Of a stretch of DNA of 64,000 nt, positions 37,696 to 51,400 are shown in pieces. The position numbers and the translations under genes are program-made. The number at the start of each line of letters is the position of its first letter. The first letter of the stretch is position 1. A model generated the notes under the pieces. The model was not told the DNA's origin. It saw only the letters and a list, made by a program, of their open reading frames with translations, and did no database searches. The DNA comes from Theocolax elegans. Lineage: Eukaryota > Arthropoda > Insecta > Hymenoptera > Cerocephalidae. The stretch is taken from NCBI GenBank assembly GCA_026168455.1, contig CM047426.1, forward strand, positions 83,231,986 to 83,295,985, written 5' to 3'.

Positions 37696-38871
37696 TGACA
37701 AAAGCGAACATCCACTTTGCAAAAGAGTATGTTCGATTTTAAAAAAAGTGCCCGTATTTGCACTATTAAGAAAGTGATGTTGCACTATTTGCGATTTACA
37801 GAGAACCGTGTGCATATTATATTCGTATATGAAGCGAGTACATACGTACTAATTTTATTGTAAATGGGTAACATGTATAAAACCTATAATTGTAAATATT
37901 TTAGATTAAAATGTAATGAAAAAAACCGTTTTATTCGATCGACTGTGAGTACTCATAAAATCATCATAAGTTTTCGAAGTAATGACGAATGAATACCATT
38001 TAATCTGAAATGTGATGCATATGTTCTATATTTTGTTGAACGAGGTCTGTTTTGCGATTATTTTCTTTAAATCGGATAAAAAACTTTGTTATGTATTTGT
38101 AAATAATTTGCCATATTAAGGCATAATGAGTTTACGGACTATTCATATCCGCGGCTTTCAATGTATGAGTTGAACATTGAAAAAAAGAGAGTATGTAACA
38201 AGTATTATGATAAGAGATTATGACGTGTTATATATTGAAGGCCTAGCAAATGAATTTTGTATACATTCGTTAATCCTAATGATGGATATAGCATGTGTGT
38301 GAGTGATGAGAGTGGGGAGATAATTGATCTCTCCTTAGGTGTAAAATTCGAAGGAGACTTTCGTTCTCTTTCTTCCAGACTCGTCGTCGAAGATGCCTGA
38401 CTAATAGATCTGCGAAATACTGTCGGATTCACCGACGCTCACCCAATTCCGCAAGAACGCAATTAGCGTTGTCTACCTGCGTCTTCTCATCGCTCTTTGT
38501 TATTAAGTTGTACGATAAAGGAACTGGGATTCAAGATAAGAAACACAAAAATTTCAATCTGATTGTTGATGTATTAACCAGAATTTAAAGTACAAATTCA
38601 ATGTCCCTACCAAGGAGATGGAATAGGAATAGAAACACCGTAACTCCCGCGCACTACCTTTTATTAGGAGGTTTTTCTCCCCTATGATCCCTCTCTGCTT
38701 AATTTCTCCCTTCGCGACATACGATCCTAAACATCGGCCCATTCAAGCTTAATATGTAGCTATGCCGTAAGTATAGCTTCTTAGCTATATTTTAATTTTC
38801 GAATTTAAAATTCTATTGACAATTGAATAATTTATTCAATGTCACCATAGGCATTTTTTCAGCCTGTAATA
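37696..38871 (+). repeat. LTR-containing direct repeat, copy 1
   Basis: The block TGACAAAAGCGAACATCCAC at 37696 starts a ~1.18-kb segment repeated from 38872. It contains a purine tract (AAAAAAGAGAG at about 38180-38191) immediately before TGTAACAAG (38194), the usual arrangement of polypurine tract and 3' LTR start. The LTR could end at the CA at 38718-38719, after a 212-bp stretch (38506-38717) that copy 2 lacks. As it follows the pol fragment in the same orientation, it probably is the 3' part of that element, but the 3' end of pol does not join it visibly. Confidence 0.6.
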
Positions 38872-39814
38872 TGACAAAAGCGAACATCCACTTTGCAAAA
38901 GAGTATGTTCGATTTTAATGCACTATTAAGAAAGTGATGTTGCACTATTTGCGATTTACAGAGAACCGTGTGCATATTATATTCGAATATGAAGCGAGTA
39001 CATACGTACTAATTTTATTGTAAATGGGTAACATGTATAAAACCTATAATTGTAAATATTTTAGATTAAAATGTAATGAAAAAAACCGTTTTATTCGATC
39101 GACTGTGAGTACTCATAAAATCATATTAAGTTTTCAAAGTAATGACGAATGAATACCATTTATTTCTGAAATGTTATGCATATGTTCTATATTTTGTTGA
39201 ACGAGGTCTGTTTTGCGATTATTTTCTTTAAATCGGATAAAAAACTTTGTTATGTATTTGTAAATAATTTGCCATATTAAGGCATAATGAGTTTACGGAC
39301 TATTAATATCCGCGGCTTTCAATGTATGAGTTGAACATTGAAATATGTAACAAGTATTATGATAAGAGATTATGACGTGTTATATATTGAAGAAGGCCTA
39401 GCAAATAAATTTGTATACATTTGTTAATCCTAATGATGGATATAGCATGTGTGTGAGTGATGAGAGTGGGGAGATAATTGATCTCTCCTTAGGTGTAAAA
39501 TTCGAAGGAGACTTTCGTTCTCTTTCCTCCAGACTCGTCGTCGAAGATGCCTGACTAATAGATCTGGTCTGCGAAATACTGTCGGATCCACCGACGCTCA
39601 CCCAATTCCGCAAGAACGCAATTAGCGTTGTCTACCTGCGTCTTCTCATCGCTCTTTGTTATTACATACGATCCTAAACATCGGCCCATTCAAGCTTATA
39701 TGTAGCTATGCGTAAGTATAGCTCTTAGCTATATTTTAATTTCGAATTTAAAATTCTATTGACAATTGAATAATTTATTCAATGTCACCATCGGCATTTT
39801 TCAGCCTGTAATAT
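38872..39814 (+). repeat. LTR-containing direct repeat, copy 2
   Basis: This is a tandem second copy of 37696-38871, highly similar over its length. It lacks the purine tract, a short AAAAAGTGCCCGTATTTG-like stretch near its start, and the 212-bp block. The LTR-like part runs from TGTAACAAG at 39346 to TTATTACA at 39666, giving TGTAA...TTACA ends over 321 bp. Open frames on the minus strand in both copies (38205-38432, 39398-39613) are duplicated non-coding frames. Confidence 0.65.
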
Positions 39815-41585
39815 TCAGCTTTCGAAAATTGTCAGGATTTTTTGCCAAAGAAAGTATGCATTCGAACCCTCTTTCGAAAACTTATAGTTTTCCCGGCACG
39901 GCACGGTATTTTAGAACACATAAATTCCCCGGTTTTCAAAAATCCTCCCAATTTCCCGGGCACAGCACCGTATAACCATACATTGCAACACAAAGCTTGA
40001 AATTAACGTAATTTAATAATAAAATAAAGTACCGATTAGTTATACTATTGCTCTATTCCATTCTCCTTTTACAAACAGTTTTACAATAAATTTTTTAAAC
40101 TATCAGGAACTATCTTACGCCTTTTATTGATATAATATTTATAATATACGCTATTATAATGAATAAACTTCAAATAACTTTAAATAAGACAAATCATATC
40201 TATAATTATTAATTATATATAAATCTACTTATTATATTTAAGTATAAACCAAATACGCAGAACTGAAGAAACTTAAATATAAAGCATACATATTATATTT
40301 AGTATATCGTTATCGATACTTGCCGCTTTATTCAACGAACTATTTTACGAACTGAAATCTAAAACTGTTAAATAATATATTCTTAAAATTGTTATTTATT
40401 TATTCACTGTACTTTAATTCGGAAAAATATAATAAACTAAAGCATATGAATATAAACGATAATATTCTGTTAACGCAAATAAATGAATATTATTAATTAT
40501 AAGAAAGAATAGTTATATTTAAAAAGAATAAAATAAACTAGTCTAATCCGTAACATAAGTAAATCTCCGATTATAAAAATTAATTTTTTAAATTCACCGA
40601 CCTAAATTGTATTGATTAAATATTTTATAACTGCAAAACAGCGTTCGTTAGATTTGATACTAAAATTTAACAATTGTTCAAATAAAACTTAATTGTCGAT
40701 GGCGCATGTATATAATCTTATGAATTAAAAATTGTTATCTCCTATATAGAACGATTGTGTCTCGACCATGTCCTGCATGCAATACAAGTAGTATTTATAA
40801 TTTTAATCTGTTATTGTTTAATAAAAAGAGATAATTGTAACAACTTCATAATTTAAAATAATGAAGATTCACTAATGACTAATAAAATATTGATGTTTCT
40901 CTTTTTGAAATAGTGAATTTACACACTTTTAAATTTAAAGTTTTATAACCACTATATAAGTGAAAAATTCCCACGCATGCGTCTATACCGCATTACCGTC
41001 CTGGTCAATCTTGAAATGATACTCTCTAATCCGAATCTGAACTTATTATAAAATCGTCAAGCATTTTATAATTTGTTTTATTAGTTTAATTTTAAATTGG
41101 AAAAGATTATGTTAAGGGTATTTCCAAATATTATTTAATACCTATATATACAAATGGATCATACATCAGTAGATATTTATGAGTACGGATTCATATTGCA
41201 AGGTTAAGTATAAAGCACGTGGCATATATAGGTTATAAAAGAAGGATATGTACATTTAATTAGTTAATTAATAGAGCAAATGTATAGATAATTAAGTACC
41301 TCTAAATAAAACTTGTAATGTGCGTGTGTGTGCGTGTGCGTGTATGTGCAGAATATTGTTATATGAATGTAGTTAAAATATTTAAATCATTTATGTTTAT
41401 TTTTCACACTTATTTCATTAAATAATATATTGTGAGATGTCAGAATTCTTATTGTTAAGAATTGTTGATATAAATCATTTTCACACTATAAAATTTTTTT
41501 TCTATGTACAGATTGACTAAAAATGTTTAAAATACATACATAATACATACATAAAAATAATTAAAATAATATAGAATATTCATTA
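39815..41585. other. Gene-less, AT-rich; short CCCGG-containing block at its left
   Basis: A 39815-39975 block holds repeated TTTTCCCGGCACGG, CCCCGGTTTTC and TTTCCCGGGCACAGCACC motifs, typical of the ends of some DNA transposons. The rest up to 41585 is AT-rich with a GTGTGTGCGTGTG run at about 41322-41348. No coding signal was seen. Confidence 0.45.
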
Positions 41586-41623
41586 TTTAAAAATAGAGAA
41601 TAATGAAATTCAATAATGAAAAA

Positions 41624-41721
41624 GTGAATATTCGTTAATTAAATAATGAATATTCACTAATTAAACAATGAATATTTACTAATTCAATAAGTGAATATCC
41701 ACTAATTTTCTCTAAGAGAGT
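41624..41721. mobile_element. Right inverted terminus with four ~23-bp subterminal repeats
   Basis: Four consecutive variants of GAATATTCACTAATTAAA occupy about 41624-41707. The terminal ACTAATTTTCTCTAAGAGAGT (41701-41721) is the reverse complement, with two differences, of the motif at 35336. Subterminal repeats next to a terminal inverted repeat are usual for non-autonomous DNA transposons. Confidence 0.5.
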
Positions 41722-43765
41722 GTAATGTAAACAAATAATGCAGGCAAAAAATAAAATAGTTCTCAAATAATTGTTACATCCTTAGTAAGCTTAAACTAAA
41801 AACTTTAATTGTTTGCCATTTTGATTGTAATGTTTTAATCCGATCCCGAATAAGAATGAATAATTTTCTATGAAACAAATGAATTCGCATATTTGCCTCC
41901 ATCATTCAGTAGCTGCGTGATTTAGTAGAAGATATAAAAATATCATGCTTCATTCATCTATTGGTTTGCAAACGAGAGCAAATGAAAATTAATTTAATTT
42001 TATTTCTGGTACAAGTTTATCACCTAGCTATTTGAATTACTTTTCAGTCATTGTTCTTTTGTGTAATTTATTTAGTTTGATCTTTAACTTCCTTTTTTCA
42101 TTCACTTTATTCTATTTTCTTTTAATTTCTAAACATTTCAGAAAAATCGATACATTTGTTACTTTAATTTATATTTATTATAACAGTAAATAACTTAAAT
42201 ATAATTATATCAATTTTTTATTATACTCGCTATCAGCAATTTTGAAAATATGAATATTGTAAAATTTTGAGTTTGCATAATGTTTTGACGGGTTTTAAAG
42301 AAATAATTATAAAAATCGTAATGCATTGATAATTTAAATACTTTATAGTATATGTTAAATAATATTATTTAGGTCTACTTGACTTGAGAACTTGACTGAA
42401 CTTCTATTTACCACTTAGTATATCAGTAAATTATCTTAACAATTACATCTAAGACCCACTTTACGCTTGATAAAGGGACACAATTAAACACTATTTAACG
42501 GAAACGATAGTAAAAATCCTCAAATCTAGTAATACTCATTTTTTTACATAAGATTGTAAACCTTTCTTCTTCTGTCTCCATCACTCTTTTCTACTTAAGA
42601 TAAGTCATTATACATGGGTGAAGTTTAGAGTAGAAGATGAAGACGAAGTGTAAGTTTTCTATACAAGTCAGATCAAAAGTTTCAAAACCAACCACGTTTA
42701 TACGTCTAGGAGAAAAAATTAATGTTAAATGATTTTCAACTATCTTTCCATAACTATCCAGGGCTCAACCATAAAATATTCTAAAATGCAATCCTTACTT
42801 TAAAAAACCTGGATTTATAGCCAAAAGGATGATAATGATTTGAACTTTTTAAGTAAGTTGAAAAGGATTTTTGTCTCAAATGTTAATTACGTAATTCATG
42901 TATCTATAGAATTTAACTACATTTATTCAGTAATCATTGATTCAACGATAACATGCCAAAGAAATTGCAATGTATCGAGTTTTTTTTCGCATTATTTAAA
43001 AGCAATTTTGATGATGCTCAATAAAGGCTATATTGTAGTGATAAAAGTTGAAACCACAGATAATAAAAAAGTGTAATATCTTTTGATTAGTCGATATTGA
43101 ATTTCAATTTTCAAGCAATCGTTTTATTTTCCAGTATTGGTGCAATAACGTTTTTATGAGAAAATAGTTCGATGGCGTAATTTAATTACTTTTTCAAACT
43201 GAATTTTCCCTAAAAACAATTTAAACAATTAACAAGATCAAATCCATTAACTAAGCAATAATAAACATGTATTTATACTCTTAATCGCCTGATAGTACCA
43301 ATGCAATAATGTTTTTTAAAATTATTATAACAAATTATTGGTTACACGGAGTGTCTACGTATATAACACGTTTATAAAATAACAAAGGTAGTCTTTTTAC
43401 GTTTTTCGATAACTTAGTTGAGTGTAATAAAATGTATTTGATATTCTAACATCTAAATAAAAATCTTACAAAAATTAATATCTATTTACTAAAAATATTT
43501 TATTAAGATCAATAAATGTAAAGATAAAAAAACAAATAGATATTTTAACAATTTAAACAGAATTCAACATCCATTCGTCAACAACAAAATGCATTTTTAA
43601 AATTTCGATCCGAAAGTATGGATATATACGACAGGGATTTGATATTAAAAGCCAACTACGAGTGGACCAAATTCGTTGGAAGAGGGAGAAGGTAGCTGCA
43701 AAATAAAACTATAAAACACATTAATATTTCAATGACCACAGAGGTGTGCAATAACAAATACGTAC
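41722..43765. other. Gene-less AT-rich stretch
   Basis: A 78-codon plus frame at 42840-43076 has no recognised domain. The rest is AT-rich with no splice-bounded coding segment that I can support. Confidence 0.5.
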
Positions 43766-43919
43766 CATGCTTAACAGGTTCAATATGTGCACTGGTAGCA
43801 TCGCGGTGAGAATAAATAATGCCGAGTCGTAGTACCACCAAAGTTCTTCAATTATTGACGAAGGGTTTGGCGCTGTTGGTCCGATGTTCCCCCATATTTC
43901 GCTTGCCAAGCTGCCGATC
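43766..43919 (-). CDS. Candidate internal exon of an unidentified gene
   Basis: On the minus strand a frame with balanced, protein-like composition ends at a good donor (CATG|GTACGT, exon end 43766). It is open from a stop just upstream of a possible acceptor (CCATGCAAG|G, exon start 43919), with CTGAC and CTAAT branch-like motifs before it. The translation includes EIWGNIGPTAPNPSSIIEEL and then WWYYDSALFILTAMLPVHIL, so it contains a hydrophobic, possibly membrane-spanning segment. GC content is higher than in the flanks. I do not recognise the family. It could be part of a long-intron minus-strand gene together with the candidate exon at 48278-48402. The acceptor lacks a strong pyrimidine tract, so this is a tentative call. 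Confidence 0.3.
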
Positions 43920-43933
43920 CTTGCATGGTTCAA

Positions 43934-46900
43934 TTAGCGTCAGGTGACCGTGCTCGAGCACCTAGAGAATTTCGCTTTACTACCTCTCTTTCCATGATTT
44001 TCCGCAATTCCAAGAATGAATCCTTTATACCATCAAGTGGGCCTCGAGGTCTACATGGCCTAGTTTTTTTTAAACCTGCCGAGCTGCAGGAAATTTGAAA
44101 TCGAGAAAAATTGCACTGTCAAAGTAACTTTTTTATATTTTATTTTTTAAATTTCACGAATGACAGAAATTCTTTGAGTTTAAAAGAAATTTACTTTTAA
44201 TTATAAATTAAATATTTAATACTTAATTTAGTACTAGGTTCACTAAAAAAATGAATTATGATATAATCATATTTATAGCACTTTATAAAATATCGCGCGA
44301 TATCGTTTTTCAAAAAATAGAGAAGATTGTTATTATGAAAGTATCGGAGAAAATTTCATGTCATTTAGATGACGTATAGATAGGTTTGAAATATTTTAAG
44401 TATATTTTAAAAGATAAAGTTATACGTAAAAAAATTGTATTGCTACTATATCTACTGATAAATAAAATACATAATAATTTTAGTTATTTCAAAAATTAAA
44501 AATACAAGAATATAAAATCATCAATTAAGAATAACTGATAATTCAATGTTAATACATAAGTATGAAAAGTTGTTCAATCATTCTAGAATATTAAAAAAAA
44601 TAATTGCAAATTATCTTTTTTCCTATAACTTATATCATTGCAATTAATTTATCTGTATATATTTATATTATCCAAAATTATCATTTTATTTATAACAAAT
44701 AGTGCTACAGTCTATATATGTAGAAATAAGATAATAGACTTCTCAAAATAAATCAAGAGCTGTAAGCTTTGATGCTTTTCTATATAAATAAAAAAACTAA
44801 AAAATAGTCTAACGATATACGTTTTTGATTATTACATTACGATGAAAATATTTTGATTAAGAAGCGACAAAGCCCTCTTTAACTGATGGTATATAATCTT
44901 AAGCAGCGCTCACCAGTATAATTCACAGGAGCAACGTGCGTCATAAATAAAAAGGAATTAATTATGCGGAAACGCCTTTTAAGCGTTATGGCGTCTCTCA
45001 AGAACCGCAAAATCCATGCGTCATTAAAATTAATAACCGAGCCGTTGCCTCTCGTTGAGTAGCCAAAATGTAAAAGAACAAGTACAGTAGAAACAGTGAT
45101 GAAAAAGAAAACGAAAGAAAAGAAAGAAATAAAAAAAAACAAAAAAAATTGGTCCACCTAATCGCTATTTAGCAGAATTTTCGCTGGCTCATATGTATAA
45201 GTGGAAGTGAGTGTGCGTACGCCCTCTTAACCTCGTTCTCTCGTTCTCTCTCGTGGAAAAGCTACCACGATAGCAGAACCTGGCTAAAGTAACTAACCCC
45301 TGTGAAGGTTATCCTCTACCCTCGACTATTATGCAAATTTTAAATGCAATACTTGCTGCTACCTTTCGTATAGCTACTCTCCCTCCTTCCCCCCCCCCTC
45401 TCTCTCTCTTAACCTTTTCCTTTTTAAGTCGACTTATAGCCGCCATCTAGCTTTCTTGAACACTTATAAAATTAAGTCTTCCGACTACCTCTTGATTTTA
45501 CCTTCCTTCGTTTTCCTACCTGAGTGTGCGGATGGTAGCACATTTTTGCCGAAGTCGTGCAATTGCGACTCAAAATTGCGACTGTGCAGCCAAAAGGTAC
45601 CTTATCGGTTAAAAATAAAGGTCCTGTAAAACGTGAGAGTAGAAAACTGACGAAAAAGTAAAATGGTTAAAAGACGTATATACAGGTTTACAAAGTAACT
45701 AATAATGCAGTCGAGTTTAGTATTCCCCTAAATATAATAAATCTTTTTTCACAAATTACTATTCGAATGATTTCTATAAACTATTAACTTCAAAACAATC
45801 GTAGAGTGTAAAACGTAATAAAATTAAGATTTTGAAAAATCTTATTATCGGGTTATATTTTTGTTATTAAATGTAGGGAGAAATAAAATAAAATTTTTTT
45901 AATAGATAAATTCAGCTTTTGTAAGACCTTGCGTTACCAAAGTATCAATATTTTATCAAGATTAACTCTAGTAACGTTGGGAAATATTTCAAACTGGCTA
46001 ACCGCAATTGAAAATGTAATTGTTAGCAACACGCCCACAAAACGAAAAGTTGAACTGGCTCCCGTTAATTTTCTTAAAATATAGGAAGTAGGAAATGAGA
46101 ATAAGGAAAAGAAACGAAATAAACAAAAAGAGAGAATGGTAAGACGCAATAGGGCAAACGGGGGTAGAAAGACAAAGAACAAGATTAAAAGCCTCGAGAT
46201 CTTGGTGAATGAAAAAGGAAGGAAGAGCTCGAGGAAAGGACAGAATGACGAAGAAGAAGAGGAAATCAGGAAAGCCCGGTCGTATTCGTCGAGCTCGTCC
46301 TCCGCGGCACTTATTCTTCTCATTACCGCGCGCTAAAGAAGTTAATCGCACTATAGTCTATAGCTCGAGAGTCTTTAATTATGCTCACTAACTTTGCATT
46401 TTTAACGACATTTACGGAGAAAGGGAGGAGGGGATGATGGTGCACAGTGTCCCTCCTATCTCTTTCTCTTTTCAACGACTCTGGTGTTTCTTCCTTTTCT
46501 TTTCATCGAACCCAGTGCAGTTTTAACTAGCAGAGAGAGGCGCGAGAATTTTCGTTGCGATTTTACCTCGCTCGCGGTACGACTGCTCCTGTGACCCTCC
46601 GTACTGCATCCTCGAGTGCCGACCTGATTGAATTGGTTTGTAACTTGATGGTTAAATAACTTGATTCTAAGTGATTGCTTTAACATTTTAAGTGCTTGCA
46701 GAGTAAAAAGTTTTTTTCTAATTAACGAGATTATCTCACTGAATGGTAGTAAAATAGAATGATATTTCAGAGATTAGGATCTTTATCTTTTTCGCCTTGG
46801 ATTGTTTACATTACTTTTTCACCGATTAACTTTCATTTCATTGAATATGTCAAATTATACAATAATTATTTAACCAAAATTGCAGTTGTTACTATTAATT

Positions 46901-48277
46901 ATTTCGATTATTTACGGTACACTCTATACTCATACTATAACATCTATATTCAACTAAAATATTCCGATTCGTAAATTTTTTAAACATTAATAACGAATAA
47001 AAATTATATTTAGGTAAAGTATTATGCAGTAGATATACTTATTTTCTTTAATAGTATATATATAATTTGTTTTACAATAAAAAAATTCTTATAATTTTCT
47101 AACTACAATCATACGAGATCACTAATCTTTTTAATCTTATCGCCATATAACGTTCGCATTTAATGACTTGGGATACTTCGTAACTCGTTACAGAAGAAAC
47201 GGCACCCGTCACTGTATATACATGTATATATATATATATTTTACGAAGCACGAAGCTTGGGTTAAGTCAAGCTTTGACTTCACGTCGCGTACTCGAGAAA
47301 ATCCACGTAACTTTTAACTTTTACAGTCCTCGATCACACCGTAAATAACTTTCATTTTTATCCAAAGTGTCCCTTCGGTTTTCCTCGTTACGTTTCTTCA
47401 TGTTTTATTAAACGAGAAATAAATCACAAGCAATGTCATCAAGTTTTTTACGCGCAAGTAAAATATTGATAAACATGTTTTAGGAATGTCTGATATATAA
47501 TTATAATTATAATTATAATATATACATATATTTACAGGTTGTCTGCTGGGGAATAATTAGTAAGAATTTATTTAATACAGTAAAATTTTAAGTAAGTATA
47601 CATTTTGATTTTGGAAAAGCTTAAGGTTATTGGTAGTGGGGCGGAGGATTTCCGAATGGTGAAAGCGACAGTGTGCGAAAATGAGTGACTGAATGCATAT
47701 GTATATGAGACGATACCAACGAAGATAAATAACTGTATTTTTTGTATATTTTTATGAAAGTTTTGTTTTACAACATTTTTTCGATATTCCTGTCATTCCT
47801 GTAAAAAAATAAAATAATATTATTTAATCATATGCATATTACGCTTTAATTTATTTTTCCCAGGCATGACAAGGGTATCGAAGAAATTTTGTAGAAAAGA
47901 AGTTCTTCAAATTAAGTCACCAACTCGAGACAATAGCCTATGAATTTTTACAATAACGCATGTCACTATAAAACGTTTGCGGATTATTAGAAAGGATCTA
48001 ACGTCCGGCTCATTACATTTGTGCTAACGGTTAAGATCTGAATTGACTGTAGGACAAGATGAATACAAGATATATGTACGATTTATTTTTTATATTTTAG
48101 TTATGCTGAGCGGCTGGTGCTCAATGTCTATATATAATATTTCAGGAATATCTTATATTCATAGTAATTACTATCCTGTTCGCTTTTTCTTATGATATTC
48201 CCTACAATAATAGATAGTATATGTATAATATTTTTAGTGCGAATGAAATTTACAACTTGGGTAGCGGTATTTCTCAC
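43934..48277. other. Gene-less stretch between the two candidate minus-strand exons
   Basis: AT-rich segments alternate with CpG/GA-rich parts (about 45180-45660 and 46130-46660). Overlapping Ser/Phe-rich frames on both strands at 45934-46391 come from a GA-rich tract. A TA microsatellite lies at about 47224-47240 and an ATTATA-type run at about 47500-47525. No gene was recognised. If the flanking exons are real this is an intron. Confidence 0.45.
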
Positions 48278-48402
48278 GTAGAACTAGGATCTTCGATTCA
48301 TCGTCATTGGAACAACTCTTGCTTTGGCCACAGCTCTTCTTGGCTTTAACATCGTGCCATTCGATTACGCCAGGTGCCACGGGATTTTCTATGTAAGCTA
48401 CT
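48278..48402 (-). CDS. Candidate internal exon of an unidentified gene
   Basis: On the minus strand a 125-bp block sits between an acceptor (AAAGTCTTAG|AG, exon start 48402) and a donor (TTCTAC|GTGAGA, exon end 48278). Its open frame of 41 codons reads VAYIENPVAPGVIEWHDVKA and then a basic, Cys-containing segment (KKSCGQSKSCSNDDESK). Composition and codon use look coding and the block stands out from AT-rich flanks. If the donor is skipped the frame continues 16 codons to a stop. I do not recognise the family. The Cys pair and charged residues suggest an extracellular or cytosolic loop, but that is a guess. Confidence 0.4.
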
Positions 48403-51400
48403 CTAAGACTTTTGTCAAAGGCTTCTCTATGAGATTATTCTCAATTAATTGAAAATGAATAATATGTATTTTCGGGTATACAACCTGTTTACCTGAGCGA
48501 ATTTTTTTAATGATTTACACAGTGTAATTTGTATTTATTCGTATAATATTAGCGAGGACTTAAATGACTTTTGTTCACTTAGTAATAATGGAATTTGTAA
48601 TCCCTTCCTCAATAAAGTTAACATTATTTTTACTCTAAAATAATAATTATTTATTTATTTACCTGCTTTTACTACACTTACAAATTATGATCATTATATA
48701 CAGATCATTGATTCACTTATATATACATTACCCTACTCTATAATTAATAACAGTAATAAACAATTTTAAGTTAATTAACTAATTATGGAAAAAAACCAAT
48801 GAATAAGAGATTTTAAACTAAACTAAATTAAGAAAATCGATGAAAATTAATAAAATTTTTGAAACCGGCGTCTCTAAACAATAACCTGAAATATCTGAAA
48901 TATATTTTGAAGTTAAATGCTGGTCTTTATACATCGTTGCAGTCTACATATTTAAGAATATTATATAAAACCTTTTAGAACTGTAATGAACGAAGTAATA
49001 CTTTGTCAAATATATGATTATACTCTAAATTTTTTAAATAATTAGTCTACTGCCAATAAGTCAAATTAGGTAATTTGCTGCAAGGGTGGATTTGTGCAGT
49101 TTTCATTATGATTAGTTGCTAATATCAGAAACTCTATTATTATCTTATAATAATACTAAATCCGTAGGGCAAATTGGAATTTCAATCGAATCATACGCAT
49201 TCCCAATATCTAGTTTTACATATTATAAACACATAAAGACGCTAATAATAATAGTATAATACAGTAATAAATCCAAACGGAAAAATAAAAAGTATAACAT
49301 CCACAACATCGAGGGAAGGCAACCTATTGTTTTAATAGCTATATCCTCCAAAGCACCCGCTTAACGTTCAAACCCAACCCTCTCTTAGCTGTGCGCCAAA
49401 ACTCATAAATAAAATACATGAGGCGCTTATCGCTGCTTCTCCCTCCTTGTCCCCCCTCTTTCTCTCTCTCTCTCTCTCTCTGTTGGTTTCTCATAACATC
49501 GACCAAAGGTTAACACCAAGCACAACCTCGATATGAATCTATAACGGGCGTTCATATAGATGTAGAAGCGCATTGATATATTTATATATGTGTGTGTGCG
49601 TGTATGTGTATGTATATATTTATATACAGATACACACTCATAGACACACCGACACACACAATCGTATGCATATATACGAGTTAAATCAAGGCGTTCGCTA
49701 AGTCACCTGGGTGTCACATGAAATTTGAATTTTCGTTTACAATGCATCCCTCACGTAGGTAGGTATATCGGGTGGTCAGATCCGTGAATACGCTTACATG
49801 CAGGCTTTTGCCATTGGCAGCGCGAGTATCACTTATGCACACACGCACGCAAGCCCCTATTCATACGGGCGAATGAGCTACTTGCGACTGTGGGCGATGC
49901 GTCCCTTGCATCTGTCGCTCACCGGCTGTGGCTCCGATTTTCTCATGCTCTATACATAGGTGACATCGTGATTTAGACGTCAGATCACCCTCAAGACAAT
50001 TGCCTGTAAATCACAAACAGCTAGTTCATTTTTTACATCAATATGGATAAAACACTGAAGGTTCTATCATTGTAGCATTCAAATTTACTCGCAGTTTAAT
50101 ATTAGTAATTTCAAATTAATTTAAATATACAAAATGATGATTATAATTTGTAAAGAACAAAAATGCAAATACAGAGATGATGTAAATTTAATATAGTCTA
50201 ACCAATTACGTGCATAGGACGTCAAATTATTAATGGTTGTAAAATTACATGGAAGTTTGTAGTAATAAACATCGTTTATTTTAACTGTTATAACGTTATT
50301 TCAAACAATTTAACATAATTATATTCAAAATGTTCATGAGTTTCGCTATGGTTCTCTAGACCCAACAAGAGTTCGGGAATTCAATGAACAGTTATATTTA
50401 AGTACTTTATTTCTCTTATTTTTATACACTATTTTATAAGTATCCATAATAACTTCTAATATTACAGTAATTTTTAACTTATTATGATACACTAATTGAC
50501 TGAAACTAGAACTTGACAAAGTAAAAAATTCTTATTAATAATATTAATATAGTATATAAAATTATTCAATACAAATAAATAAAATACACCGATACGTTTT
50601 CCTGAATAAAAAATATGCAATACTGGGTAATGTATAAAGTTTACGCATTTAGAAAAGTTTAGCCTTAAGCCAGGCAGAAGCCAACGGTATTAAACTTGAC
50701 TCGTTTTTCGTAGCTCCTAATGCTCGCGAAAATTGCACACGTGGTGCAAGTGTAATGTTACTGAGCAGTGATGAATTTTCGAATTTATCAAACCCGCCCG
50801 ACAAAACGAGAAATTTGGCAGTACCGCTATTCAGCTCTAATTTGTTTAACAAATAAATCTTCTCTCATCGATCGACATTATTCGTTTGGCCTTCCATTGA
50901 AAAGTCGAGCTAATGCATCAGTTGTCCAAATATGTTATTCGCCACGTAATTATTCTGAATGTAGAGTATCGATTACTTTTGTGGTAAATATTTGTGTAGC
51001 ATAATAGAGAGCAAAATGTAACGTATCTTTATACCTTTAACATTTTCACTCCCTTTAGTCGTATATCGGTACAAGTTTCAAATGTCAAGAGATACTTTGA
51101 TGCATCTAATATAAAATGTGCCAGTTTAGAATTTTAATTGTTTTAAAACGATATGGATATTCATGCCTTTTCATATCTTTCTTAAATGTAGGTAAAAATA
51201 CAAGCACCGCTATTTTTTGCAACTTGTAAAAAATTTATATATGATATAGTGTTAAAATTGTAAACGATAAAATTTTTACATTTAAAAATATCGGTGAAAT
51301 AGACAATTCTACCATTGCGGTAGAGAATATAATGGGCACAGTAGACCAGCGTTCAATCTTGATTTAGGAAGCTCCAATCACTATTGTTGTCAATACTTTT

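Noticed and set aside
49427..49657. 76-codon minus-strand frame with Thr/His and Arg/Glu repeats
   Set aside because: It is made of GT/TA and CT microsatellites.
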